In this document: positions 1 to 8,805 of the stretch, in pieces
Layout: each line of letters opens with the position of its first letter
How positions within the stretch are numbered: the first letter of the stretch is position 1
DNA from: Nitrosarchaeum sp963825095
GTDB taxonomy: Archaea; Thermoproteota; Nitrososphaeria; Nitrososphaerales; Nitrosopumilaceae
Assembly (NCBI GenBank): GCA_963825095.1
Contig: CAWGRV010000020.1
Location: forward strand, 62,001 to 126,000
DNA length: 64,000 bases
Direction of reading: 5' to 3'
The notes under the pieces: generated by a model
Databases searched by the model: none
Told to the model about the DNA's origin: nothing
Seen by the model: the letters and a program-made list of their open reading frames with translations, nothing else
Program-made: the position numbers and the translations under genes

Positions 1-1725
1 TTACACTTTACTACATCTCCTTCTTTTGGAATTCCACCATCTAATTCATGTACTACAATACCACCATGTTTGTTGACATCAATTACTTTGAAATTTGCAA
101 TTGTTCCATGATCAGGTTCTTGACCGCCCCCTCTTGCATAAAATGATGTTTTATCCAACACCACTGATGTACCAAAAACTCTGAGAACTTTGGCCTCAAA
201 TTCCATCGGATCATCTTTGTAAAACAGCATATCTGTTTCCGCAAGACCATCCAATGGCAATTCTTCTATTCCTTTTTTCTTCTCTGATTGATGCAAATCA
301 GATAATTTTGCATAAAATGTAGAGGGAATTTCTGAGATTACATCAGACTCTTTTAGATAATCTGGAGTAATTCCATCTGATTCATACATTGTAATTAATT
401 CATCCACAGTAGGTGGTTTCCCTTTCCCTTTGAGTTTTGATGCAACCTTTTCCATTCGTGATTTTGATTCTTCATATCTTCCAGCTTCTATTTTGAGAAT
501 TGTTTTTACATCCTCTCTACTTGAATTTAGTTCAGGATAGGTTTCTTTTAGATAATCAATATGTACGTCAATCATTTCATCTAAATCTAATTTTAAATTC
601 ATTCTATTCATTGTTGCAATGACTCTGCGCAAAATCATTCTCAAATTATATCCTCCCCCTACATTACTTGGGAGAGCTCCATCCGAGATTGCAAATATTA
701 ATGTCCTCAGATGATCTGCAATTAAATAAATCCCTTCAAGTGGAGTAATGATTCGATTTACTTGATCCTCTGTTACACCTACATTTTTAATTGCATATTT
801 TCTAACGTCGCTCAAATCCTCAAATTTTTCTAGACCTTTTGCAATTTCAGTAAAATATCTTCTTAGTAACTCTGAATCAGAGTTGATTCCTATCTTATCA
901 AATAATTTGTTTGTAATTGGCCCAAAACAGCAATCGTATGCAGTAGGAGTTCCCATTGTAATCCATGCAAATCTTTCTAGACCTGCTCCCATGTCAATTA
1001 CTTTTTGATCAAGTACTGTGTGTTTTCCCAAATCTCCTTGAAATTCAGTAAATACTGCATTACCTAATTCTAATCCTTTTACAAAGTACTCTAAAGATGA
1101 ACCAAATGATCCTCCTCCTGCCCAAACATCTTCAACAAATACAACTTCTTCTTTTTTGATTCCAAACTGATCTGTTAATAATCGAAAATCTAAATCCACA
1201 CACTGGTCCTTCCAATATCCTTGAGAATTTGGAATACTATGTTGTCCAATCATACAAAAACTAGAAAAATGTCTTCCAGTTACTCCAACATTTTCTAAAT
1301 CCTTGAATCTTAAACAAGTTTGAGGAACAACTAATGGATTTGCGGGAAATTCAAAGACAACTTTGGAACCCATTATTCTTTGAAAATCTACAATTGATGC
1401 AATCGTAAAGTAAAGATCATCACGCCATCTACAAACAACTGGATATCTTGAAACTGATGTGTGACCATTTTTTACAAAAAATGATTCAACTTCTTTCCAA
1501 GATTGTGTATAATCAAATCTCTTTTTGGTTGGAGGATTGCCAATGAATGAATAAGTGTCATCTGCATCATCAGGACATAATTCTCTTCCTGAATCTAATG
1601 TCCAGAAAAACCTTTTACACTTTAAGCATGATTTTCTAGTAAATCCCTCATCTTCAAATAATTTTACTTTATAGTATCTATCTGGGTCAGATGGAAAACT
1701 CCTTTAGAATTTCTTTTTTATCCAA
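1..1725 (-). CDS. alaS: Alanyl-tRNA synthetase (partial, C-terminus off the left edge)
   Basis: Charges tRNA-Ala with alanine in the cytoplasm. The reverse-strand translation is continuous from about 1690 to base 1 and has archaeal AlaS hallmarks: an N-terminal Cys pair region (KSCLKCKRFFW), then the class II catalytic core with VCRWRDDLYFTIASI and GAGLERFAWITMG. Only the aminoacylation part and the start of the following domain are in the window; the editing and C-terminal domains lie outside. The probable start is a TTG at 1725 (LDKKEILKEFS), but one extra base near 1694 breaks the frame between this peptide and SDPDRYYKVKLF. Divergent from the gene at 1757. Confidence 0.9.
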
Positions 1726-1756
1726 CGAAAAGGCTCACTTTGCCCGATATTAAGAA

Positions 1757-2314
1757 TTGTCGATTAATAATACATTAAATACAATATCAATTGACATTCC
1801 AATCATGTTTGGAAAAAAACCAACCTTGAAAGAAGGGGTACATGTTTTCTCTACTCAAAAAAATGGTGAGTTTTATGATTTCATATTTGGTGTTGTAACT
1901 GGTGTTGAAGGACGGAAGGTTGGCATTAATGGTATAATTGTAAATCCGGTTGGTCTAAAAAACAAGATATCTCAAGGTAAAACAGGCAGCAGGTCTAATG
2001 AAATCCTAGAGCATCCTACACCAGATAATGTTGTATTGGCTCTAGTCTATAGAGTAGAACATGAAAATTTTGCAGAGGTGATAGATTTGGATAAGGACAA
2101 ATGTGATTTGATACCACCAAAGGTTTACGCATTGTTGGATGGTTGGATTCGAGAATCTCTTCCTGAATTAATTAACAAAGTTTTGTCACTTCCTCCAGGT
2201 TCTGAAAGAGACGAATCTAAACGAATTTTAAAACACAGAATGGACACACTTGGAGATAAGAACCTAAAAAGAACTCTTTATTCTGTTTGCAGAAGTCTAA
2301 AAATTCTAAATTAG
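1757..2314 (+). CDS. Conserved hypothetical protein, 185 aa
   Basis: I do not recognise a family. The protein is soluble in appearance, with no signal peptide or membrane segment; it has a Gly-rich beta-type first half (FIFGVVTGVEGRKVGING) and a helical, charged C-terminal third. It starts at a TTG only 31 bases from the divergent alaS start, so both probably share a short promoter region. Codon use resembles the neighbours. The next gene downstream (P1) starts 83 bases after its stop and has its own likely promoter. Confidence 0.6.
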   Translation: MSINNTLNTISIDIPIMFGKKPTLKEGVHVFSTQKNGEFYDFIFGVVTGVEGRKVGINGIIVNPVGLKNKISQGKTGSRSNEILEHPTPDNVVLALVYRVEHENFAEVIDLDKDKCDLIPPKVYALLDGWIRESLPELINKVLSLPPGSERDESKRILKHRMDTLGDKNLKRTLYSVCRSLKILN

Positions 2315-2396
2315 ATTTTCTATTTTTAAAAGTTAATTGGGAACTGTCAAGATTTCACCATAGTTTTATATTATGCCCTAAGAAAATCTCGATACA

Positions 2397-2693
2397 ATGG
2401 AATATGTTTATGCTGCTTTACTTCTTCACAAACTACAAAAAGAAGTTAATGAAGCAAATATTAGCTCAGTTGTAAAAGCATCTGGTGCTACAGTAAATGA
2501 CGCTCAAGTAAAAGCACTAGTCGCAGCTTTGGCTGATGTTAACATCGAAGAAGCAATTAAAGCTGCACCAGTAGCAGTAGCTGCAGCAGCCCCGGCAGCC
2601 GCAGCAGGCGAATCAAAGAAAGAAGAAAAACATGTTGATACAAGTAAAAGCGAAGAGGCCGCAATGGAAGGTCTATCTTCTCTATTTGGTTAG
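2397..2693 (+). CDS. rpl12: Ribosomal stalk protein P1 (archaeal L12)
   Basis: Acidic stalk protein of the large ribosomal subunit that recruits translational GTPases by binding the P0 stalk base as dimers. The 98-residue protein shows all expected parts: N-terminal helical dimerisation domain (MEYVYAALLLHKLQ), an Ala-rich hinge (about residues 58-72), a charged linker and the conserved C-terminal tail AMEGLSSLFG that contacts factors. It is not in the P0 operon at 3407-4290 but about 700 bases away on the opposite strand. Intact frame; ATG start. Confidence 0.95.
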   Translation: MEYVYAALLLHKLQKEVNEANISSVVKASGATVNDAQVKALVAALADVNIEEAIKAAPVAVAAAAPAAAAGESKKEEKHVDTSKSEEAAMEGLSSLFG

Positions 2694-2772
2694 AACACCT
2701 TTACTTTTTTCAATTTAATTTTAATTTTTTATTCATTAATGTTAATTAACAGTCACAACTTTTTGAATTTGA

Positions 2773-3410
2773 TTGGTTGAATTTTCAATTTCTGCCCATA
2801 TTTTCATTTACATTTTAGATTTGTTTGGTACTATGGCATTTGCAGTAACTGGTGCTTTCAAAGCAATTGAAACACAAATCTGACATTGTTGGGATTGTTT
2901 TATTGGCAACAATCACTGGTGTTGCTGGTGGTACAATTAGAGATGTCATATTGGGTCAATTTCCAAATTCAATCTCTGATCCTGCATATGTAATAATTAC
3001 AGTGATTACCGGAGTTTTGATTTTCTTCCTATATCCACATATGCAAAAACACTGGAATTTATTTTTGAAATTTGACGCTATAGGATTAGGTGTTTTTACA
3101 ATTATCGGTGCTTCATTTGCATATCACCTTGTTGGATTGAATTTTCTTAGCAATAATGTTGGCTGGCATGCTCACAGCAGTTGGGGGTGGAATATTACGA
3201 GATGTTATTGTTAATCAAATTCCAATAGTGTTTGTCAAGGAATTCTACATCTCTGCAAGTTTTATTGGAATTGTTGTATTTTATATTACTTTATATTTTC
3301 AAGGCGAACTTTATCTTGCTACAATCTCTGGGATAGTTATTACAACAGGACTTAGATTGATTGCAATGAAATTTAATTGGAATCTTCCAAAGATGCTAAA
3401 GGTCGTTTAG
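2773..3410 (+). CDS. UPF0126/TRIC-type membrane channel (frame broken twice)
   Basis: Member of the UPF0126 family, prokaryotic relatives of TRIC trimeric cation channels. Two tandem repeats of about three membrane helices each carry the signature GTIRDVILG (first half) and GGGILRDVIVNQIP (second half). The frame starts at a TTG at 2773 (LDLFGTMAFAVTGAFKAIE), is shifted by an extra A near 2868-2873 and by another base near 3145-3155, then runs to the stop at 3408. With both corrected the protein is about 212 residues, normal for the family. Convergent with P0, overlapping its stop by four bases. Confidence 0.8.
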
Positions 3411-4290
3411 ATTAGGATGCTGTATAGTTCTTTAGCTTTACCTGATAGTGCTTTTGCTTGAGCCTCGAGCTTTTTGTAATATTTGTTCTTTGGTTTCATT
3501 CTGTCAGGAAACCCTGATTCTACAGATAGGGAACGTGCATGTTGAGCTGCTCTTGCGAGAATCTGGTTAATATTTTCTGGAGTAATGTATGCTATTTCAA
3601 TAGATAGTGAAACTGCTTCTTGATGAAACTGAGCAAATGCATTTCTTACTTTTCAACATCTACAATCAATTCTTCTTGCTGCATACTTTAGACCTCTCTT
3701 CTAAGTGCTGTATAGAGAGAAATTCCTGCCTCTACTGGCTTTGATATCTAGTTTCCCAAGAAGTGCTGCTAATTTTTCATTAATTACCTCTCCTTTCTTT
3801 ACCGGAGTGGAATCTTTTTGAATCCAAATTGTACCTTGATCAATCTTTGTTGGAATTCCTGCTTCTTTGAATTCTGTAAGCATTGGTCCTGGTGCAATTC
3901 CTGTATTCTTTGCTGGTACAACAATATCTATACTTGCAATATCTCCACCTCTTGCTGCCATCATGATTTTATTTTTTGCCTAATAACACATTTCAGTCTA
4001 AATGGTGACATGTTTGTAAACATGAAAAGACATTGACCAGTAAGTTCTTCTGAAATTCCTTTAATTCCTGGAATGTTTAATTTTTCTAAAGTGCTTTTTG
4101 TGCAACTTTATCTTTGACACACACAAACTCAACTTCACCTTTGAATGCTTTTCTTAAGTGGAAGAATTTGTGATGCTCTAACTTTATTCATTTTAACAAG
4201 TGCTATAACTTTGTATTTTTTTGGAATTTCTAGTAATTGCTGATACATCTGAGCTTTTCTTTTAGGATATATTGTTCTATTTTCATGCAT
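3407..4290 (-). CDS. rpl10: Ribosomal protein uL10 / P0 stalk base (several frameshifts)
   Basis: Anchors P1 dimers and binds 23S rRNA and uL11. The start ATG (MHENRTIYPKRKAQMYQ) overlaps the uL1 stop in ATGCATGA. Recognisable blocks follow in shifting frames: LVKMNKVRASQILPL, GEVEFVCVKDKVAQKAL, NIPGIKGISEELTGQ, then an uninterrupted piece at 3701-3964 (DIVVPAKNTGIAPGPMLTEFK), then NAFAQFHQEAVSLSIEIAYITPENINQI to KELYSILI. At least seven single-base changes, mostly extra A in A runs (for example about 4165, 4095, 3990, 3970, 3745), are needed to join them. The corrected protein is about 290 residues and ends without the acidic LFG-type tail of many archaeal P0 proteins. Confidence 0.85.
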
Positions 4291-4948
4291 GTTTCTTCTT
4301 GACCTCTTCTATTTGTTTAACTGGTTTGCCCATGGTAGTTTTTATCAATTACTCTTTTGAGATTCTTCTCTCCACTTGGTAATTTCTTTTCTACTGCACT
4401 TAATACTGCATGTGCATTAACTGCCAAATCTGCGTCTGTCCATTGACTCATCTCCAATTTTACATGACATGGATAATGTTGCTCTTGCATCTAACTTTGA
4501 TTGATGATCTAAATCTTTGTAAAAATGACTCAATTGAAGCATTAAATGGAACTGGTGTTGGCATTTTTCCTCTTGGACCTAAAAGTTGACCTAAAACTTT
4601 ACCTACAACCGGCATGATTTGTGTATCTGCTAAAAAGAAGTCATATTTGTTTATGAATTTTCTAGATGCTCTTTTGTTTGCTGCATATTTGTCTAATTCT
4701 TCAGTTCCAACCACTGCATCTGCTTTTGCTTGTTTTGCCTTTTGTCCCATATCTCCAGTAGCCATAATACATACAGTTGCAGGCGAACTAGTTTTTGGAA
4801 GTTGAACTACTTCATTTAGTGCAAAACCTTTTTTTACATCAATATCTTTGAAGACAAGTATCATCTCTACTGATTGTTTGAATTTTCTTTTTTTGCTACC
4901 TGTCTTGGCCTCTTTTATCATCTCTGCCAGTTTTGCTTCTGTAATCAT
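4283..4948 (-). CDS. rpl1: Ribosomal protein uL1 (three frameshifts near the C-terminus)
   Basis: L1 stalk protein of the large subunit. The first 145 or so residues are intact (4460-4948, MITEAKLAEMIKEAKTG through LLGPRGKMPTPVPFN, the L1 signature). Extra bases near 4475, 4432 and 4345 shift the rest, which reads RATLSMSCKIGDES, TDADLAVNAHAVLSAVEKKL and TTMGKPVKQIEEVKKKHA before the stop at 4283. Corrected length is about 221 residues, as expected. It overlaps the P0 start by eight bases, so the two are co-translated. Its promoter region faces the divergent Lrp regulator at 5105. Confidence 0.9.
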
Positions 4949-5104
4949 TACGAAGATTTTCGAAAAAACCTACTTAAAATCGTTTAGAGACTATTCTATA
5001 ATTCTTATACAATTTTAAAAATTTACATATTTTTAGTAGGATAATTGTAATTTCAAAGTGAAATTTACTCTAAACTTACATTTATTAAATCGCTGAGTCA
5101 ATTT

Positions 5105-5569
5105 TTGAGCGCATTGCAGAGATTTGATGAACTTGACATGAAATTGCTTTACGAATTAACCAAGGATGGTTCAATCTCAGTTCCAAATCTATCTAAAAAA
5201 CTGGGAATCAATGCTTCTGTCTTATACAGCAGGATTAAACGATTAATGAAAAAAAAACTAATCAAAAAATTTACCGTAGTTGTAGATGATTCTCTTTTGG
5301 GTATTGGTGTACGGGCATCTGTAGGCATCAACAGGGATCCAAAACTTAAAGATAATATTCATAAAAAATTTATGGAGATTCCAGAAGTTGCATCTATTTC
5401 TGAGGTTACAGGTAGATTTGATATGATAATCAAAGTTCACGCTAAAAACTTGGAGGCACTTCATTCCATAGTAATAGAGAAAATAGGGAGAATTGAGGGT
5501 ATCCAAAACACAGAAACTTTTGTAGAATTGCAAAAAACCGATAAAGATCCAGTTTATCTAATTCAATAA
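5105..5569 (+). CDS. Lrp/AsnC-family transcription regulator
   Basis: DNA-binding regulator of the feast/famine type. Residues 5-60 form the N-terminal winged helix-turn-helix (LDMKLLYELTKDGSISVPNLSKKLGINASVLYSRIKRL) and residues 70-150 the RAM ligand/oligomerisation domain (ASVGINRDPK, EVTGRFDMIIKVHAKNLEALH). Length of 154 residues is typical. It starts at TTG 5105 after a roughly 155-base divergent region shared with uL1, and ends one base before the convergent uL11 stop. Its position splits the usual uL11-uL1-P0 order; regulation of the neighbouring ribosomal genes or of itself is inference from position only. Confidence 0.9.
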   Translation: MSALQRFDELDMKLLYELTKDGSISVPNLSKKLGINASVLYSRIKRLMKKKLIKKFTVVVDDSLLGIGVRASVGINRDPKLKDNIHKKFMEIPEVASISEVTGRFDMIIKVHAKNLEALHSIVIEKIGRIEGIQNTETFVELQKTDKDPVYLIQ

Positions 5570-5570
5570 T

Positions 5571-6062
5571 TTATTTTATTTTTCCGTCCCACTTGCCTTC
5601 ATTTATCTCAGCAGTGATTTCTTTGGGAGTTTTTCCTTCAATCTTGATTCCAAGTGATAAACACGTCCCGATTATTGTTTTTACAACAGATCTTAATGAT
5701 GATGCATAAGAATTCTCTAATTTTGTTTTTGCAACTTTAATCACTGAATCTATTGTTATATCTCCAACCCAAGTTGTTCCTGATGTGCCTGATCCTTTTT
5801 GGATCCCTGCTTCTTTTAGTAGCAACGCTGCTGCAGAGGGAATTCCAATCTCAATAGTCCATTTTTTTGTATCTGGAAACACAGAAACTGTTATCGGAAC
5901 TTTCATTCCTTCAAAATCTTTAGTTTTTTGATTAATTGAGTTGATTATTTCCATAATGTTAACTCCTAAGGGACCCAATGCTGGACCAAGTGGTGGTCCT
6001 GCTGAAGCTGCTCCCCCTGTTACAAGTGCTGAAACTTTTTGTGGTTCTACCATAGTTATCAC
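5571..6062 (-). CDS. rpl11: Ribosomal protein uL11
   Basis: Part of the GTPase-associated centre of the large subunit. The 163-residue protein is intact, with the N-terminal signature GAASAGPPLGPALGPLGVNIM and the rRNA-binding C-terminal domain ending KEITAEINEGKWDGKIK. It follows spt5 (gap 25 bases) on the minus strand, the conserved archaeal SecE-Spt5-uL11 order. Unlike the usual arrangement, uL1 does not follow directly; the Lrp gene intervenes on the plus strand. Confidence 0.95.
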   Translation of the reverse strand: MITMVEPQKVSALVTGGAASAGPPLGPALGPLGVNIMEIINSINQKTKDFEGMKVPITVSVFPDTKKWTIEIGIPSAAALLLKEAGIQKGSGTSGTTWVGDITIDSVIKVAKTKLENSYASSLRSVVKTIIGTCLSLGIKIEGKTPKEITAEINEGKWDGKIK

Positions 6063-6087
6063 CTTAATATGAAAAATTTAATCCTTC

Positions 6088-6546
6088 CTAAGACTCACTT
6101 GACAGTTTTAAGTAGTTGGCGTCAACGGTAACTGGAAGTTGATAAGATGCATCTAACAAGACAACCGTTGCTTCTTCTTTATCTACATCTATTCTGGTAA
6201 TAGTAGCCTTCATTCCTTTGAATGGACCGCCTGTTATCTCAACTATATTATCTACTGCTAATTGTGAAACGGTGGATTTCTTTACCAAATATCCTTCAAT
6301 GTCTTTAAATTCTAATTCTCCTCTAAGTTGACCGCGAATGTGTCTGACTCCTTCAACTGCCATGTATGCATCACTTGGATTTATTGCCTCAATTACCACA
6401 TATCCTTTCAAATTGTCAACTAGCAATACTGATTGAATGTTGATTTTATTCGCATTTGCTTTTGCCTCTAGTAATCTCATAACAACTTTCTCTTGACCTC
6501 CTGTGGTTCTTATTGCAAAAAGATGCGATTTAATTTCTGTCGACAA
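6088..6546 (-). CDS. spt5: Transcription elongation factor Spt5 (NusG family)
   Basis: Binds the RNA polymerase clamp and promotes processive elongation. Residues 1-85 form the NGN domain (LFAIRTTGGQEKVVMRLLEAKA), and residues 95-150 the KOW domain (VEITGGPFKGMKATITRIDVDKEEATVVL). 152 residues is the normal archaeal length. It starts at TTG 6546, three bases after the SecE stop, so SecE and Spt5 form one transcript, as in most archaea. Confidence 0.95.
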   Translation of the reverse strand: MSTEIKSHLFAIRTTGGQEKVVMRLLEAKANANKINIQSVLLVDNLKGYVVIEAINPSDAYMAVEGVRHIRGQLRGELEFKDIEGYLVKKSTVSQLAVDNIVEITGGPFKGMKATITRIDVDKEEATVVLLDASYQLPVTVDANYLKLSSES

Positions 6547-6548
6547 TT

Positions 6549-6722
6549 CTATCTACCAAACGTAATTACAGAAAAGACAAAGTGAATTGTAAAACCAATG
6601 GCACCAACCCCAGCGATTCCCAACAATACTAATCGAAGATGCTGTTGATATTCATCACGATCTGGCTTTTTTGCCATTTTAATCGTATTTGCCATATTTT
6701 TTAAAGTCTGTTTAGGGTTCAT
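6549..6722 (-). CDS. secE: Preprotein translocase subunit SecE (Sec61 gamma)
   Basis: Small essential subunit of the SecYE translocon in the cytoplasmic membrane. The 57-residue ORF (MNPKQTLKNMANTIKM... to VITFGR) has an amphipathic charged N-terminal helix with KKPDRDEYQQHLR followed by one membrane helix (LVLLGIAGVGAIGFTIHFVF), exactly the archaeal SecE plan. It begins at ATG 6722 and ends three bases before spt5. SecY itself is at 18398-19833. Confidence 0.92.
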   Translation of the reverse strand: MNPKQTLKNMANTIKMAKKPDRDEYQQHLRLVLLGIAGVGAIGFTIHFVFSVITFGR

Positions 6723-6761
6723 TGCAGGAAATTAATATGGTGTCCTTATATCTCTTATCTC

Positions 6762-7538
6762 ATGGAATTACTTGTAGCCTATCAAGATGACCCTGCTGGA
6801 TACAATATGGCAAAATTTCTTTCCAAAGACATGACACATGATGGTGAAATTTTTAAGGGAAAATATTATGATTTACTGATAATTAAAACCCCTGCAATTG
6901 CGGCTGATTGGTTAGAAGAAAAATATGATTATGATGGATTTATTTTTCTTTCAAAACATGCAGCCGAATCTGGCAAATTAGCCCTCACTTGTCATAGCAC
7001 TGGCAATTTTTCAAAAGCCCAATTTGGAGGAAATGATAGAGAAGTGGCAATTCCACATTCAAATATTCAAAAAGAATATCTTAAAATGCTTTGGAACCAT
7101 AAATCTCAATTTTTGGATTTCCAAATTACAATCGAAGCTACGCATCATGGACCTACCGCCTTGACAAAACCTAGTATTTTCATCGAAATTGGTACTACCG
7201 AAAAACAATGGACAGATATTTCTCTGTGTAATTCAATTGCGATTTTAGTACATAATGTGATGAGTAAAGATATCGAATCGTTTCCAGTTGCAATCTGTTT
7301 TGGCGGTACACACTATCCAGAAAAATTTACCGCTGAATTATTAAATGGTAAATTTGCCCTTGGAACAGTTGTGCCAAAACATGCACTTGATGATCTCGAT
7401 GAAAATTTATTTGCTCATATCTTAAAGCAAAACAAATCAGCAAAATCTGTTCTCTTAGACTGGGATGGGTTGGGTCCAAACAAACAAAAGATAATTAATT
7501 TTCTAAGTAAAACTAACCTTGAGGTAATCAAACTTTGA
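6762..7538 (+). CDS. dtdA: D-aminoacyl-tRNA deacylase, archaeal type
   Basis: Removes D-amino acids wrongly attached to tRNA, protecting translation. 258 residues, standard for DtdA/GEK1 family, with conserved blocks FIFLSKHAAESGKLALTCHSTGN, ITIEATHHGPTAL and ICFGGTHYPEKFT (His residues of the metal/active site). ATG start at 6762, divergent from secE with only 39 bases between starts. Its stop overlaps the TTG start of the alkyltransferase gene (TTGA), indicating a two-gene operon concerned with chemical damage repair. Confidence 0.93.
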   Translation: MELLVAYQDDPAGYNMAKFLSKDMTHDGEIFKGKYYDLLIIKTPAIAADWLEEKYDYDGFIFLSKHAAESGKLALTCHSTGNFSKAQFGGNDREVAIPHSNIQKEYLKMLWNHKSQFLDFQITIEATHHGPTALTKPSIFIEIGTTEKQWTDISLCNSIAILVHNVMSKDIESFPVAICFGGTHYPEKFTAELLNGKFALGTVVPKHALDDLDENLFAHILKQNKSAKSVLLDWDGLGPNKQKIINFLSKTNLEVIKL

Positions 7539-7834
7539 ATCTTGATAAAAAAATTTACAAAAAATTACTTGAAGTACCTAAAGGAAAAGTAACCACTTAT
7601 GGAGAGTTGGCAAAATCTGTTGGATTAAAAAATGGACAAAGAGCGATTGGAAAAATTATGAACAAAAATCCCTATCCTGTAATAATTCCCTGCCATAGGG
7701 TTGTAAAATCTGACGGTAAAATTGGTGGCTATGCTTATGGTGATGAAATTAAATCTAATATGCTAATTAGAGAGGGAATTAAAATTAAAAACGGAAAAAT
7801 TTTGGATTTGGAAAATAGTATTCACAGATTCTAA
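7535..7834 (+). CDS. ogt: Methylated-DNA--protein-cysteine methyltransferase (C-terminal domain only)
   Basis: Suicide repair enzyme that takes the alkyl group of O6-alkylguanine onto its active-site Cys. Short form of 99 residues consisting only of the catalytic DNA-binding domain: VPKGKVTTYGELA, GQRAIGKIMNKNP (Arg finger region) and the active-site IIPCHRVV. The motif and length also fit the alkyltransferase-like group, but here the Cys is present, so it should be active. TTG start overlaps the dtdA stop; its stop overlaps the convergent eL19 stop. Confidence 0.9.
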   Translation: MNLDKKIYKKLLEVPKGKVTTYGELAKSVGLKNGQRAIGKIMNKNPYPVIIPCHRVVKSDGKIGGYAYGDEIKSNMLIREGIKIKNGKILDLENSIHRF

Positions 7835-8286
7835 GTTGTTCTCTTTGAAATAATTTCTTCCATCAATGTTCTTAGATGAGCCTTATTTCTTATTGTATTT
7901 CCACCCACTTTTTTGTAAAGTGTCCAAAATTCTGGATTTGTTAAATCTTTTCTATCTTTGGCAATTTTTAGTAATCTTCTTAATGAACGGACTTTTGCAA
8001 CGTAAATCTCCTTTGTTCCTACTCTGGCACCCTTTCTACCTTGTTTTGAGCCCTGAGTTGTACCTCTCTTGTTTTTTTGAGATTTTTTAGTATGTGCTCT
8101 TCCTCTTGAGGTCCCAACGATTGATTTTATTTTAATTGTATTTGCTGTAATTAAACTGCGTATGTTTTCTCTAGTAATTGCGTCAGCTACATCATCTAAA
8201 TGATCCACATCAAATTTTATTCTATGAACTCCAACACCGGTAATTCGTGATGCCAGTCTTTTTTTAGCTTTAAGATTTACTACCAC
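7831..8286 (-). CDS. rpl19e: Ribosomal protein eL19
   Basis: Basic large-subunit protein of archaea and eukaryotes. 151 residues with the typical start NLKAKKRLASRITGVGVHRIKFD and basic middle HTKKSQKNKRGTTQGSKQGRKGAR. It overlaps the end of eL32 by about 17 bases (GTG start at 8286), matching the archaeal eL32-eL19 order within the ribosomal protein gene set. Frame intact. Confidence 0.95.
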   Translation of the reverse strand: MVVNLKAKKRLASRITGVGVHRIKFDVDHLDDVADAITRENIRSLITANTIKIKSIVGTSRGRAHTKKSQKNKRGTTQGSKQGRKGARVGTKEIYVAKVRSLRRLLKIAKDRKDLTNPEFWTLYKKVGGNTIRNKAHLRTLMEEIISKRTT

Positions 8287-8675
8287 TTGCCCTCACTCTC
8301 CCATTAAAAATTTTGAATTTATTTTCCATCGCTTTAACAATAATTTCTTTACGTTTTCTTGTACCAACACCATGACCAAATCTTACTCCATCTGTTTTTG
8401 GATTTAGTTTTTCTAAATCTGTGATTGTATGGACTAGATTATCTGTATATCCTGAAGGATGTAATCCCTTTGCCTCTCTAGGTCCTCCATAGCCCACTTT
8501 GACAAGTCCTGGACGACCTCTACTTTTTTGTTTTCTTTGATGATGATCAACTCCTTTTGGTTTTCTCCAATTTGTCTGTAATCTAACATAACGCCAGCTT
8601 TCGGGTCTAGCAAATTCTGGGTTATTTCCTTTGACTTCTTGCCTTTTCAGCTAACTTCTCTTTATTAATTGGCAT
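8270..8675 (-). CDS. rpl32e: Ribosomal protein eL32 (one frameshift near the N-terminus)
   Basis: Large-subunit protein. From about 8640 down to 8270 the frame is intact: NNPEFARPESWRYVRLQTNWR, KPKGVDHHQRKQKSRGRPGLVKVGYGGPREAKGLHPSGY and onward. The probable start is ATG 8675 (MPINKEKLAEKA), joined to the rest by removing one base near 8645. Corrected length is about 134 residues. The internal ATG at 8497 is not the real start because conserved residues precede it. Confidence 0.9.
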
Positions 8676-8805
8676 TAAATTGATTCTTGAATTTTTAAAT
8701 AAATACGTTCCTAGATGAAAAAATCAGACTGATAAGAAAGAGATAATAAGGAAACTAAGGGCGAATCGAAATATCTCATGACTGAGACTGGGATTATTAT
8801 AATAA

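Noticed and set aside
2287..2475. 62-residue frame overlapping the P1 gene start
   Set aside because: Out of frame with P1, low-complexity composition, and its second half lies inside a certain ribosomal gene.
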